In this document: piece by piece, positions 29,041-38,992 of the stretch
Position numbering within the stretch: the first letter of the stretch is position 1
How the letters are laid out: each line of letters starts with the position of its first letter
NCBI RefSeq assembly: GCF_003330725.1
Contig: NZ_CP030840.1
Span: forward strand, 2,976,001-3,040,000
Length of the DNA stretch: 64,000 nucleotides
Source of the DNA: Acidisarcina polymorpha
GTDB lineage: Bacteria > Acidobacteriota > Terriglobia > Terriglobales > Acidobacteriaceae
Direction: 5' to 3'
Position numbers and translations under genes: made by a program
The notes under the pieces: model-generated
Databases searched by the model: none
The model's input: only the letters and a program-made list of their open reading frames with translations
What the model was told of the DNA's origin: nothing

Positions 29041-31476
29041 TTGGCCGATTCAACACCGCGGCGATTTCGCTTGTACCCGCACTTGGTTGTTGCGGGCCCA
29101 AGTATTCTAGCCATGCTCGTCGTCTTCTCGATTCTTGCACCCCCACGCAACAAAGTCTTCGGCCGTGCACATGCAGACGATCCCAAAGCCGTGCTTTGGC
29201 CGCTGTCCATTGACTATCCTCTCGATGGTTCCATTTTTCCTCCGGGAATTACGCCGCCAACGTTTATTTGGCGCGATGCCTCAGCCAACTCGTGGCAAAT
29301 CGAGTTTGTATTTGCTGATAACTCGGCTCCAGTTCAAGTTGAAACATCAGGACAAAGAATGCAGATCGGGCCTATCGATCCGGACTGCGTAAGCAGTACG
29401 AATGAGCTGCCTCAGCTGACGCCAAAGCAAGCTGCTTCCCGGACATGGTCTCCCGACGTAGCCACCTGGGCAAAAATTCAGCAGCGCTCTGCTACTCAAC
29501 CTGTCATATTGACCATAACGGGATATAACTCTGCGCATCAGGCCACTTCGCAGTCGCGTATCGCTCTTTCTACTTCGCTTGATCCAGTAGGTGCGCCAAT
29601 CTTCTATCGTGATGTGCCGCTGATGCCAAGCCAGGGTGCAAACGGTACTGTGCAGCCGCTTTCCCCAACATCAATTCATCTGATCAAGTGGCGTCTCAGG
29701 GATGTGCGTCAATCCGAGAGCCACACAGTCTTGAAGGATATGCCCACATGCGCTAACTGCCATTCATTCTCCGGCGATGGGAAGACCATGGGAATCGATG
29801 TGGACGGACCTGCCAATGACAAGGGTCTTTACGCGGTCGTTCCTGTCGAACGTCACATTTCCATTCAGAATAAAGATGTGGTGCAGTGGAATACAGACGG
29901 CCAAGCCGGAAAGGTCAGGGTCGGCTTCATGTCTCAGGTTTCTCCGGATGGACGCTACGTCGTGAGCACCTTCGCCGGCTCGGCACTGGACATCTCCAAT
30001 ACGTATTACGTCACAAATTTTAAGGACTATCGATTCCTCCAGGTCTTCTATCCAACACGAGGCATTCTAGAGTGGTACGACAGAGCTTCAGCCACACGCC
30101 AGCCGCTCCCCGGCGCAGACAATCCGCGCTACGTGCAAACTGATGGAGTCTGGAGTCCTGACGGAAAATACATCGTCTTCGCTCGGGCTGAGGCAAAGGA
30201 TCCCTACCCCGAGGGCCAGCCGAAGGCGATACACGCCAACGATCCCAATGAAACCCAAATTCAATACGATCTTTATCGGGTGCCGTTCAATGATGGCCGC
30301 GGCGGGGTGGCCGAGCCCATCAGCGGCGCTTCACACAACGGGATGAGCAACAACTTTCCCAAGGTATCTCCGGATGGTCGGTGGATCGTATTCGTGCAAT
30401 GCCAAAATGGGCAATTGATGCGACCGGATAGCCAGCTCTACATCGTTCCCTTCGGCGGCGGTGAGGCACGGCGTCTAGCTGCCAATACATCTCTGATGAA
30501 TTCTTGGCACAGCTTTTCGCCGAACGGACGTTGGCTTGTGTTTTCCTCCAAAGCCCGATCGTTCTATACGCAAATGTATCTAACCCATATCGACGAGCAG
30601 GGGAACTCCAGTCCCGCAATTTTGATCGAAAACGCCACCGCAGCAAACCGGGCCGTGAATCTGCCTGAATTTGTAAACACATCTGGAGATGGGATTGAAG
30701 AAATCCAGGTGCCGGCGGTAAATCAATACAAGATGATTGACGAAGCTAGGCAACTGGAAGAAAAGGGAAAAGCCGACCAAGCGCTCGAGACATGGAAGAA
30801 AGCACTAGCGCTCGATCCCAGCAATGGAAGGGTTCAAAGCGGACTGGGCGCGTCGCTCTATTTTCATAGCAATGTTGAGGAGTCCTTTCAGCATCTGCGC
30901 GAAGCTATCCGCATTAACCCTCTATCGGCTCAGGACCACTTCTTGCTTGGCAAGTTCATGCTGGAACAAACTCACGCGGAGCAAGCCCTACCAGAGCTTG
31001 AGGCAGCTATCACGATCAGACCGCACTTCGAATTGTGCGAAGAGGCTCTGGGCAAAACTTTTGAGGCTTTGGGCAAAGATTCCGAAGCCCTGTCTCATTG
31101 GCGAAAAGCGCGGCTTATCGATCCGACTAGCGTTAGTGCGACGATCGGTACCGCCTGGCTCCTTGCTACCTCACCTGATGCTTCATTGCGCGACGGTGCT
31201 GAAGCCGTGCGCTTGGCTGAAAGCGCTGTAAATCTTCAGCCGGACAATGCTGAAGTGCTGGATACGCTGGCGGTTTCCTGCGCCGAAGAACGCTTGTTCT
31301 CTCGCGCCTCTTCTATAGAGACGCACGCTCTTGAACTGGCGGAAGCGCAAGCAAACAACTCCTTAACAGCGGCCATCCGTGTTCACGAAGCATTGTTTGC
31401 GAAGCAAAAGCCGTTCCATGAAGGCCGGGAATCTGTCGTCGCAGATCAAACCAGATGGAGCCCACGCTCCATGTGA
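29041..31476 (+). CDS. PD40 (TolB-like propeller) and TPR protein with a CxxCH motif
   Basis: An 811-residue protein starting at TTG 29041, eight bases after GGAGG. An N-terminal membrane segment (LVVAGPSILAMLVVFSIL, about 15-32) anchors or exports it. CANCH at residues 237-241 is a c-type haem attachment motif. Propeller repeats of the PD40 type follow (FMSQVSPDGRYVVS, GVWSPDGKYIVF, FPKVSPDGRWIVF, SFSPNGRWLVFSS). The C-terminal third is TPR (ALETWKKALALDPSN, HLREAIRINPLS). The function is not known. The combination appears in acidobacterial and planctomycete secreted proteins near glycan genes. It lies between the receptor and GH2, in the same direction. Confidence 0.75.
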   Translation: MADSTPRRFRLYPHLVVAGPSILAMLVVFSILAPPRNKVFGRAHADDPKAVLWPLSIDYPLDGSIFPPGITPPTFIWRDASANSWQIEFVFADNSAPVQVETSGQRMQIGPIDPDCVSSTNELPQLTPKQAASRTWSPDVATWAKIQQRSATQPVILTITGYNSAHQATSQSRIALSTSLDPVGAPIFYRDVPLMPSQGANGTVQPLSPTSIHLIKWRLRDVRQSESHTVLKDMPTCANCHSFSGDGKTMGIDVDGPANDKGLYAVVPVERHISIQNKDVVQWNTDGQAGKVRVGFMSQVSPDGRYVVSTFAGSALDISNTYYVTNFKDYRFLQVFYPTRGILEWYDRASATRQPLPGADNPRYVQTDGVWSPDGKYIVFARAEAKDPYPEGQPKAIHANDPNETQIQYDLYRVPFNDGRGGVAEPISGASHNGMSNNFPKVSPDGRWIVFVQCQNGQLMRPDSQLYIVPFGGGEARRLAANTSLMNSWHSFSPNGRWLVFSSKARSFYTQMYLTHIDEQGNSSPAILIENATAANRAVNLPEFVNTSGDGIEEIQVPAVNQYKMIDEARQLEEKGKADQALETWKKALALDPSNGRVQSGLGASLYFHSNVEESFQHLREAIRINPLSAQDHFLLGKFMLEQTHAEQALPELEAAITIRPHFELCEEALGKTFEALGKDSEALSHWRKARLIDPTSVSATIGTAWLLATSPDASLRDGAEAVRLAESAVNLQPDNAEVLDTLAVSCAEERLFSRASSIETHALELAEAQANNSLTAAIRVHEALFAKQKPFHEGRESVVADQTRWSPRSM

Positions 31477-31681
31477 CCCATGAGCGGCATATTGGCTGTT
31501 CGATGGCGCATGTCATACAAAAAATCCTGAAACGAATGAATTGTGCGGTCTCGATCATGGCGAACGGGATAACTCATCAGCCGAATTCGCGAAGTGAAGT
31601 TCGCTTGCACACAGCAAAAGAAACATTGCCCGTAGTTGAGTTTGTCACGAAATTAGACCTTTATTTCCAATGAGGTATTTC

Positions 31682-34201
31682 ATGCTTATCGGATTTACGC
31701 GCCGCGACTTTTTGAGCAGTGCGGCGAAGGCAGTGGTCGCTTCGAGGTTGCCTGTCAATGTCGATTCAGAAAGCGCTACAGAAATCATTCTGCCGCTCCG
31801 CCGAACTAACTTCGATGACAATTGGACATTCTTAAAGGGAGACGTACAAGGGGCCCACCTACCCGAGTTTAATGACGAGAACTGGAACAAGACCAATTTG
31901 CCTCACGACTGGAGCATCGAAGGTCCCTTCAGCAAAGATGCTCCAGGGGGCGCCACATGTGCTTATCTGCCGACGGGGATCGGCTGGTATCGGAAGCAAT
32001 TCACACTGCCACGTGCCTCAGCCGGGCGAAAAATAGCCATTCAGTTCGATGGCGTTTACCAGCGAAGTGAGGTCTGGATCAACGGTCACTGGCTGGGAAT
32101 GCGTCCTTATGGCTTCATCAGTTTCGTTTACGATCTCACGCCGTATCTGCGGGTGGGTCACCAGCCGAATGTTCTCGCTGTTCGCGTCGATAATTCTTTG
32201 CAGCCAAATGTGAGATGGTATTCCGGCTCAGGCATATACCGGCATACTTGGTTGATCAACACGACGCCCGTCCATATTGCGCACTGGGGAACCTGCGTCC
32301 GCACTCCTCAAATCGACGGCAAGAGCGCAATCGTAGAAGTCACAACCCGCGTGCAGAATGGTCTTCTGCAAGCGGCTCCATCTTCGCTTCGTACTTTCAT
32401 TCAAGACAATGATGGTAAGACGATACAAGAGGCTACAACGAATGCTGAAATTGACGCAGATGGCGATTTTGTCTTTACCCAACGTATCGAGATACTGTCC
32501 CCGACACTTTGGTCGACAGATGTGCCTTATCTTTATTCCGTTGTTCAGGAGCTGGAGCACAACGGGCACGGTGTGGACACGACAACGACACCTTTCGGTG
32601 TACGCTCCATCTGTTTTGACGTTGATAAAGGATTTCTGCTGAACAATGAGCGCGTCAAGTTGAATGGAGTTTGTCTTCACGGAGACGCCGGCGCGGTGGG
32701 GACGGCCGTTCCCGAGCGGATGTGGCAACGGCGGCTTAGTCTGCTCAAAGAGATGGGATGCAATGCGATTCGCTGCAGCCATAATCCTCCGGCGCCAGAG
32801 TTTCTCGATCTATGCGACACGATGGGTTTCATGGTCATGTTTGATGCCTTTGACGAATGGCGTGTGGGTAAGTCACAAACACCGCTATATGGCTATCACA
32901 AGTATTTTGATGAATGGTCGCATCGTGATTTGAAGTGTATGATCCTGCGCGATCGCAATCACCCATCTATTGTTATCTGGACGGCTGGGAACGAGGTGCC
33001 CGACCAGGGTTCGCTGAGGGGAGTCGCAACTCTGCGCGGATTGAAGAAAATTTTGCAGACGGAAGATCCGACGCGCCCAGTCACCGTGGCTTGTGACGGG
33101 ATCGCTGCCGATCCCGCCGGGGCGTTGCCAGAGTTTTTAGCCGAGCAAGATGTGGTGGGATACAACTATGTAGACCGCTGGCGTGACAGACGGGAGAAGT
33201 TCTATAGCATTGATCGGCATCAGTTTCCTGATCGACGGTTTATTGGAACGGAAAGCGTCGCGTTAAGAGGCGCGCGCGGGAACTATAGGATTGGTGCAGA
33301 AGCAGCCCTATATGTTGACAAAAGCACCAACCTGCTTGTCGAGGTCGAGCAGCTACAGAAGTTCATCCAAACATACGACTACGTGAGCGGCGATTTCATG
33401 TGGACAGGAATCGATTACTTAGGCGAGGCGTTATGGCCCGCAAAAGCTACGTCAAGCGGGGTGCTCGATACTTGCGGTTTCCGGAAGGACAGCTACTACT
33501 TCTATCAAAGCCTGTGGGCAAAGACGCCAGTGCTTCATCTTTCTCCGCATTGGAATTGGAAGGGGCATGAAGGCTTAGTCATTTCGATTATCTGCTACAC
33601 CAACTGCGATACGGTTGAGCTCTTTGTGAATGGAAAGAGCTGGGGAGTAAAGGGTTATGCATTTCCAAGACCAGGGATGGAAAAACGATACGGAAATTAT
33701 CCGGCGCGCGCGAAGGTATTGCAAACCACGGCAGACCTCCATTTGTCGTGGGATGTTCCGTACGAAGCCGGAACTCTGAAGGCCATAGGCGTCAAAGAGG
33801 GAAAGGTCGTCAGCACTGTAGAAGTTTCGACAACTGGAGAACCGTCACGTCTACTTCTATCCGCAGATCGGCAGACGCTTGACGCTGATCGCCGCGATGT
33901 GGTTCACGTTACAGTGGAAATTCAGGACAGTGATGGGCGCCGCGTGCCTACCGCTAATAGTGTCGTGACCTTACAGGTCCATGGAGGAGGCCGGCTTCTC
34001 GGCATGGATAACGGTGATCCAGAAAGCCATGAAGATTACAGAGCCGCGCAGCATAGGGCGTTCAATGGCCTGTGCCTTGCCCTCATCGGTCCGACGGATC
34101 GCGCGGGCGATATTGAAATTGCGGCATCTTCCCCAGGTTTAGCGCAAACAACTCTTAGGTTGACGACCCGACGCTTGAAGTCGTCGTCGACGGTCGGCTA
34201 A
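31682..34201 (+). CDS. GH2 family glycoside hydrolase (beta-galactosidase / beta-mannosidase-like)
   Basis: A protein of 839 residues from ATG 31682, preferred because GAGG lies seven bases upstream; an in-frame ATG at 31670 adds four codons. A Tat signal TRRDFLSSAAKAVVAS starts the protein. The sugar-binding domain includes GVYQRSEVWINGHWLG and an immunoglobulin-like domain follows. The TIM barrel has IRCSHNPPAPEFLDLCD, acid/base Glu438 (IWTAGNEVPDQ) and nucleophile Glu524 (FIGTESV). The C-terminal domains resemble the DUF4982 and Ig-like extensions of GH2. Linkage specificity is unclear. In a mannan or N-glycan locus, beta-mannosidase or beta-galactosidase activity would be plausible. Confidence 0.85.
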   Translation: MLIGFTRRDFLSSAAKAVVASRLPVNVDSESATEIILPLRRTNFDDNWTFLKGDVQGAHLPEFNDENWNKTNLPHDWSIEGPFSKDAPGGATCAYLPTGIGWYRKQFTLPRASAGRKIAIQFDGVYQRSEVWINGHWLGMRPYGFISFVYDLTPYLRVGHQPNVLAVRVDNSLQPNVRWYSGSGIYRHTWLINTTPVHIAHWGTCVRTPQIDGKSAIVEVTTRVQNGLLQAAPSSLRTFIQDNDGKTIQEATTNAEIDADGDFVFTQRIEILSPTLWSTDVPYLYSVVQELEHNGHGVDTTTTPFGVRSICFDVDKGFLLNNERVKLNGVCLHGDAGAVGTAVPERMWQRRLSLLKEMGCNAIRCSHNPPAPEFLDLCDTMGFMVMFDAFDEWRVGKSQTPLYGYHKYFDEWSHRDLKCMILRDRNHPSIVIWTAGNEVPDQGSLRGVATLRGLKKILQTEDPTRPVTVACDGIAADPAGALPEFLAEQDVVGYNYVDRWRDRREKFYSIDRHQFPDRRFIGTESVALRGARGNYRIGAEAALYVDKSTNLLVEVEQLQKFIQTYDYVSGDFMWTGIDYLGEALWPAKATSSGVLDTCGFRKDSYYFYQSLWAKTPVLHLSPHWNWKGHEGLVISIICYTNCDTVELFVNGKSWGVKGYAFPRPGMEKRYGNYPARAKVLQTTADLHLSWDVPYEAGTLKAIGVKEGKVVSTVEVSTTGEPSRLLLSADRQTLDADRRDVVHVTVEIQDSDGRRVPTANSVVTLQVHGGGRLLGMDNGDPESHEDYRAAQHRAFNGLCLALIGPTDRAGDIEIAASSPGLAQTTLRLTTRRLKSSSTVG

Positions 34202-34386
34202 CGATGTTTACGCCGATCTCAGAGTTCGCTAAGAGTTCAGTACGGCACTTCGCAGGGCACGGTAAGCCGTAGCGCGGTGCAAAGTCGGAGTTCGGTTGAG
34301 TGTGCAGTCAGTGGCGAGCAGAAGTGACAACAAGAGCAAGTTCGGCCGCCAATATCCACATCTGGCGGTAACCAATGGGGGTTTAG

Positions 34387-35517
34387 ATGCAACGGATTGC
34401 CGTTCGCGTCCTTTCAAGTCTTCTTGTAATTATTCTTTCTGCTCCGGTCATGGCCGAAGATATGTTTGTATACTTCGGATCGCACGGAAGTGGGCCGCAT
34501 ATAGGGTTCTCGCTTGCGCACTTTGATACCGAGACGGGGAAGCTGACCGAACCTGTCTTTCTCGAAGAAGCAGTGGCGCCTGCGTATTTTATTATTCGAC
34601 CGGACGGCAGACGTCTTTATACCTGCAACTCGTTTCCGGGCAGTTCGGTGAGCGCGTACGCGATCGATCCTGCCACTGCCAAACTGACGCTTCTAAACCG
34701 GCAACCGAGTGGAGGGGGCGACCCTAGCTACGTAAGCTTGGACCCAAGCGGACGGTATTTGATGGTTGCTAATTATCTCGGGGGGAGTGCCGCGGTATTC
34801 GCGCTGCGCCACGACGGCAGCATTGGCAGGCGTACGGCGTTTGTTCAGCATGTTGGAGCCAGCCTGGATCCCAATGATCCAAGGCATGCCCATGCGCACT
34901 CGATTCGCTTCGATCCTAGTCATCGATTTGTGCTGTTGGCCGATCTCGGACTGGATAAAATTTTCGTTTATCGTCTGAACCCGAAGACGGGCGCGCTGAC
35001 GCCGAACGATCCGCCATTCGCGACCGTTGCACCCGGTTCGGGCCCGCGCCACATCGCGTTCGATCCGCGCGACCGCTATGTGTATGCAATCAACCAGACA
35101 GCCAATAGCATTGTTGGTTTCGGATGGGATTCAAATCGCGGTATCCTGACCCGATTCGAGACTGTATCCACGCTCCCGAAAGGCTTTAAGGGTGAGAATA
35201 CGGGATCTGAAATCCTCATGCATCCAAGCGGTAAATTTCTCTACGCCACCAACCGTGGGAATAACAGTGTCGCGGTGTTTTCCGTCCAAGCGGATACGGG
35301 GCGCCTTACACCTGTACAGTACATCTCAACCCAGGGCAAAACGCCACGAAATGCCGACTTCGACCCCACGGGCAAATGGCTGTTGGTGACCAATAAGGAC
35401 AGCAACAATGCCGTGGTTTTCCGGATTGATCAATCAACTGGTCAACTGACTCAGAACGGAGACCCAATTTCGGTCCCGGCTCCGTTTTGCGAGAGATTTC
35501 TTCCGGCAGGGAAGTGA
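34387..35517 (+). CDS. Lactonase family protein (6-phosphogluconolactonase-like seven-bladed propeller)
   Basis: A 376-residue secreted protein with signal peptide IAVRVLSSLLVIILSAPVMA. Propeller repeats are of the YkgB/Pgl lactonase type: FIIRPDGRRLYTCN, YVSLDPSGRYLMVANY, HSIRFDPSHRFVLLADLG, HIAFDPRDRYVYAINQ, EILMHPSGKFLYATNRG, NADFDPTGKWLLVTNKD. Cytoplasmic relatives hydrolyse 6-phosphogluconolactone. An exported copy more likely acts on unphosphorylated sugar lactones or is a structural propeller. It lies between GH2 and RidA on the same strand. Confidence 0.85.
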   Translation: MQRIAVRVLSSLLVIILSAPVMAEDMFVYFGSHGSGPHIGFSLAHFDTETGKLTEPVFLEEAVAPAYFIIRPDGRRLYTCNSFPGSSVSAYAIDPATAKLTLLNRQPSGGGDPSYVSLDPSGRYLMVANYLGGSAAVFALRHDGSIGRRTAFVQHVGASLDPNDPRHAHAHSIRFDPSHRFVLLADLGLDKIFVYRLNPKTGALTPNDPPFATVAPGSGPRHIAFDPRDRYVYAINQTANSIVGFGWDSNRGILTRFETVSTLPKGFKGENTGSEILMHPSGKFLYATNRGNNSVAVFSVQADTGRLTPVQYISTQGKTPRNADFDPTGKWLLVTNKDSNNAVVFRIDQSTGQLTQNGDPISVPAPFCERFLPAGK

Positions 35518-35741
35518 TTTCGGGAGGAAACGGTACGCCAAAAGAAAAGTGGGATAGCTCTCGCTCACTGAATCTGATCGTTGATGGAATATCCATCTCG
35601 ATCAGCATTGCAGGTAGCTCCCTGAAGTCTGACTTTTCTACTTCGGCCTCCCGACAAAACGTTGGTTGCGACGATCAAAGGACTTACTCACAGAGCTCCA
35701 GAAACAGAGTAACAACGGGGAAGGAATAAGGAGGGACGATC

Positions 35742-36233
35742 ATGAATGAATCAACCAATTTACTTGAAACGCTTGCTCACACTCCCGTGGAGAAGCGTGC
35801 CATTACCAATCACGGCGTGCTCAACGAAGCGTACGCGTATGCCAAACCCAGTTCGTTCTCGCGAGGCATGCGCATCGAGCTGAATGGGTTCACAATCCTG
35901 CTGATCTCGGGGACGGCATCGATCGACGAAAATGGCAAGAGCGTGCACGTTGGCGATTTTCGCGCGCAGATGCGGCGCACCCTGGAAAATATTAGGGGCC
36001 TACTGGAGAGCGAAGGCTGCACCTGGCACGATATCGTGCGCACTACATGCTACCTGCGCGACATTGAACGAGATTACGAAGCATTCAATGAAGAACGCAC
36101 TGCTTACTTCGCGGAGCGGGGGCTTGACCCGCTGCCTGCCTCGACCGGGATTCAGGCAATACTCTGCCGGCCGGAACTCCTGGTGGAGATTGAAGCCATC
36201 GCCATGTTCAAGACAGTGAACAGTGCCTCATGA
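35742..36233 (+). CDS. RidA family protein
   Basis: A 163-residue protein with AAGGAGG before ATG 35742. RidA-type core segments are FTILLISGTASIDENG, MRRTLENIRGLLESEGCTW and TTCYLRDIERDYEAFNE. The C-terminal part is ASTGIQAILCRPELLVEIEAIA, where true RidA proteins have a catalytic Arg in RxxV. Here CRPELLVEIEAIA keeps the Arg. RidA enzymes deaminate reactive enamines. Several relatives of this slightly longer type sit in carbohydrate clusters with unknown roles. It probably shares a transcript with the lactonase and GH92. Confidence 0.8.
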   Translation: MNESTNLLETLAHTPVEKRAITNHGVLNEAYAYAKPSSFSRGMRIELNGFTILLISGTASIDENGKSVHVGDFRAQMRRTLENIRGLLESEGCTWHDIVRTTCYLRDIERDYEAFNEERTAYFAERGLDPLPASTGIQAILCRPELLVEIEAIAMFKTVNSAS

Positions 36234-36449
36234 TTCGTGATTCAAGATGGGATGCTGAACTAGGTTGAAGTCTGCCAAACATTCCTACCGATCGCGCCTC
36301 GACGTGCCGGCGCTCCGCCTCACTCGCGAATCCGAAAGCCCACAGGTCTAAAAACAAACCCAACACGATGGATAGGGAGCCATACCCGCAATGAATGCGT
36401 TCAAAGGCAAGTTAGAGCGTAAGTACGGAATTCTGAGGAGGGTGTCGCG

Positions 36450-38627
36450 TTGGCAACGATAAGCATATCGAAAGGCAACTGCCTGTCAGCTGTTTTGATC
36501 TCAATTATGGTCGTTCCGCATGCACTCTCTCAGCGACAGCCGGTCGACTATGTAAACTCGCTCATCGGTACAGCTCCGATGACCGATAAGGAGTACTTGG
36601 GCAATAATCCCGCTCCGGGTGAGGAACTATATTCCGGAACCGTAAACCCGTGTGCCATGGTTCCAGACCCAGGCGGATATCTATGTGTTGGCCCTGTAAC
36701 CGGCTTTGACGGCGCGTATCATGTGCGCGGGTCGGGGTATCGCTTTGATGATGCAACAATAATGGGCTTCACTCAAATGAATGGCGAGTATAGCAATGAA
36801 AACAGGCTATTATTCATGCCGACCATTGGCCCAATAAAGACGAGCCCTGGCAGCCGAAAAGATCCCTCTTCGGGCTATCGGTCGACCAGAGATACGCAAA
36901 GCGAGAAGGGATCGGCTGGATATTATTCCGTACTCCTTACAACTTATGGCATAAAAGTGGAGCTTACTGCTACGGCGCATTGTGGTTTTCATCGCTACAC
37001 GTTTCCCGTTTCCCGGCAAGCCAATATTCTCATCGACATGGCCAACTCGCGGCCGGCGGTTTCGAATGCCTCCCTGTCCGTAATAGATAAGCACACTATC
37101 GAAGGTTTTCAAACGGGCGGAACTAGCACTGTTTACTTTCGTGCGGAGTTTAATAGGGACTTCACGTCTTCGGGGACCTGGAAGAGCGGCGTCTTGGCCC
37201 CGAATTCTTCTCAGGTGAGTGGAACTCCCGTGGGAGCTTATGCCAGCTTCAACACCTCGCCGAGCGAGCCGGTCCTTGTCAAAGTAGGCACATCCACCAT
37301 TAGTCTTGCCGACGCCGCAGCCAATCTTAAGGAAGAAATACCATCGGGTACGAGGTTTGAGGCGATTACGAGCCAAGCTAGGACCCTTTGGAGCCAGATA
37401 TTAGATCGAATGCTAGTTGAAGGCGGCTCCGAAGGGGACCGAACAAACTTTTACACGGCTGTATATCGCATGGCAGCAGGTCCCAAATATTCCTGGTTCC
37501 CGTTCTACGATGCCAACGGAATGCTTCTTGCTCGAGGTGAAGATTGGGCATCGCAGCGAGTTGCCAATAAGGGGGGATTTTGGGGGTGGCATTGGGGCGG
37601 GGGCTATTGGGGACCTGGAAATGTCTCGAGTCTGCTGGGGTTGTACAAAATGGGAGTCTATGGCATCGACCTCGATGCGGCGTATAAGGAGCTACGCAAT
37701 CAGGCGTTGAACGGAGGCGGCGCCGCGGGCGAAGCCTATCGACGTTACGGGTATATACCTGCCGACTCTGGGGTGAACGACTACGTCAATCGCTCTATAG
37801 GGTTATCTCTCGATGATCGTGCTCTTTCAGAACTAGCTAAACTGACTGGCAATGAGACTGATTCCGAGTTCTTCTTTAAGCGTTCGCAGAGCTATAAGGC
37901 GCTTTACGACGCATCGTTGGGGTTTTTCGCGCCACGTCGCGCGGACGGGTCGTGGATTCTTCCGCTGGATCCGGCGGAGCCTCACGCAGAGGACATGTAT
38001 CGGGAGGGAAATGCGTGGAATTACTTGTGGTTCAATACGGGGGACATACCTGGACTTATCGAGTTGCTGGGTGGTCCTCAGAAGTTTGCTGCAAGGCTAG
38101 ACACATTCTTCACCGAACGCTACAACCCCAGAGTGCCTCTTCGCGACCTGACGGGAGTAGTCGGCTTATATTTTCATGGAAACGAGCAGTATAGGCACAT
38201 CCCATATCTTTACGACTATGTTGGACAACCTTGGAAAACTCAGGCACTTGTTCGAAGAATCCAGAGCGATCTGTACCGGCCTATACCCGCCGGACTATGC
38301 GGCATGGACGATTTCGGAGATCTGGAGGGTTGGTATGTAACTAGCGCGCTTGGTTACGTCCAAGTCGATCTCGCAAGTAAATATTATCAGATAGGAAGTC
38401 CACTGTTCCCAAAAGTGACAATCCAGCTGCCAGGTGAGCATCCCGGCACCTTTACTATTCTGGCAAATCACGTATCGAACTCGAACAAGTACATTCAGTC
38501 TGCCAGGTTGAATGGTAGACCGCTTAACGTTCCGCGCTTTACGCAACTCGATATGGGCCCCGGAGGCAGCCTCGTCTTCGAGATGGGATCAACACCTAAC
38601 TTTAATTGGGGAGCGGAAGAGCCTTAG
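36450..38627 (+). CDS. GH92 family glycosidase (alpha-1,2-mannosidase-like), divergent
   Basis: A 725-residue protein starting at TTG 36450 with GAGGAGGG upstream. A signal peptide ends near HALSQ. The N-terminal domain is GH92-like (YVNSLIGT, VNPCAMVPDPGGYLCVGPVT, GAYHVRGSGYRFDDATIMGFTQ). The catalytic barrel includes GLYFHGNEQYRHIPYLYDYV, then GQPWKTQALVRRI, and CGMDDFGDLEGWYVTSALGY, where common GH92 enzymes have GNEDxGxMSAWY. The usual WDTYR motif of the barrel is not obvious, so it belongs to a divergent branch. GH92 enzymes are calcium-dependent exo-alpha-mannosidases. It is the last gene of the mannan-type locus. Confidence 0.8.
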   Translation: MATISISKGNCLSAVLISIMVVPHALSQRQPVDYVNSLIGTAPMTDKEYLGNNPAPGEELYSGTVNPCAMVPDPGGYLCVGPVTGFDGAYHVRGSGYRFDDATIMGFTQMNGEYSNENRLLFMPTIGPIKTSPGSRKDPSSGYRSTRDTQSEKGSAGYYSVLLTTYGIKVELTATAHCGFHRYTFPVSRQANILIDMANSRPAVSNASLSVIDKHTIEGFQTGGTSTVYFRAEFNRDFTSSGTWKSGVLAPNSSQVSGTPVGAYASFNTSPSEPVLVKVGTSTISLADAAANLKEEIPSGTRFEAITSQARTLWSQILDRMLVEGGSEGDRTNFYTAVYRMAAGPKYSWFPFYDANGMLLARGEDWASQRVANKGGFWGWHWGGGYWGPGNVSSLLGLYKMGVYGIDLDAAYKELRNQALNGGGAAGEAYRRYGYIPADSGVNDYVNRSIGLSLDDRALSELAKLTGNETDSEFFFKRSQSYKALYDASLGFFAPRRADGSWILPLDPAEPHAEDMYREGNAWNYLWFNTGDIPGLIELLGGPQKFAARLDTFFTERYNPRVPLRDLTGVVGLYFHGNEQYRHIPYLYDYVGQPWKTQALVRRIQSDLYRPIPAGLCGMDDFGDLEGWYVTSALGYVQVDLASKYYQIGSPLFPKVTIQLPGEHPGTFTILANHVSNSNKYIQSARLNGRPLNVPRFTQLDMGPGGSLVFEMGSTPNFNWGAEEP

Positions 38628-38992
38628 ATGTTTAGTCCCGGCGTGCGATACTGTATTCTTATCCAAAGCTAGACGGAGGCACTGTGGGCTGGTTCTAGCA
38701 GGGCGATACAACATAGTCAAGATGACCTGAGAACGCTAGCTTGCCGGCATCGGAGCAGCCCAGAGATATCGGCCATTTTGAGCAAACACTGGATAGCAGA
38801 GGTCTCTACAGGGGCAAAGCGCCTCCTCTTGCCAGTGTGCTCACAGTCTGGCAGAATGCATTTGTGTCCCTTTCGAAAGCAAACCCTGCGGTCTCTCGGG
38901 GGTCTCTTCGATTCTGGCGAGCTCGCCATCGACCCCGTAAATCGGTGCAGGCGCGGGCATGCGGGGTATGTTCGAGAGTCTATTCAATTCCG
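38628..38992. other. Intergenic, no gene recognised
   Basis: About 365 bases between converging GH92 and the RHS-like gene. Short plus-strand frames show no family likeness. No operator copy is present. Confidence 0.45.
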
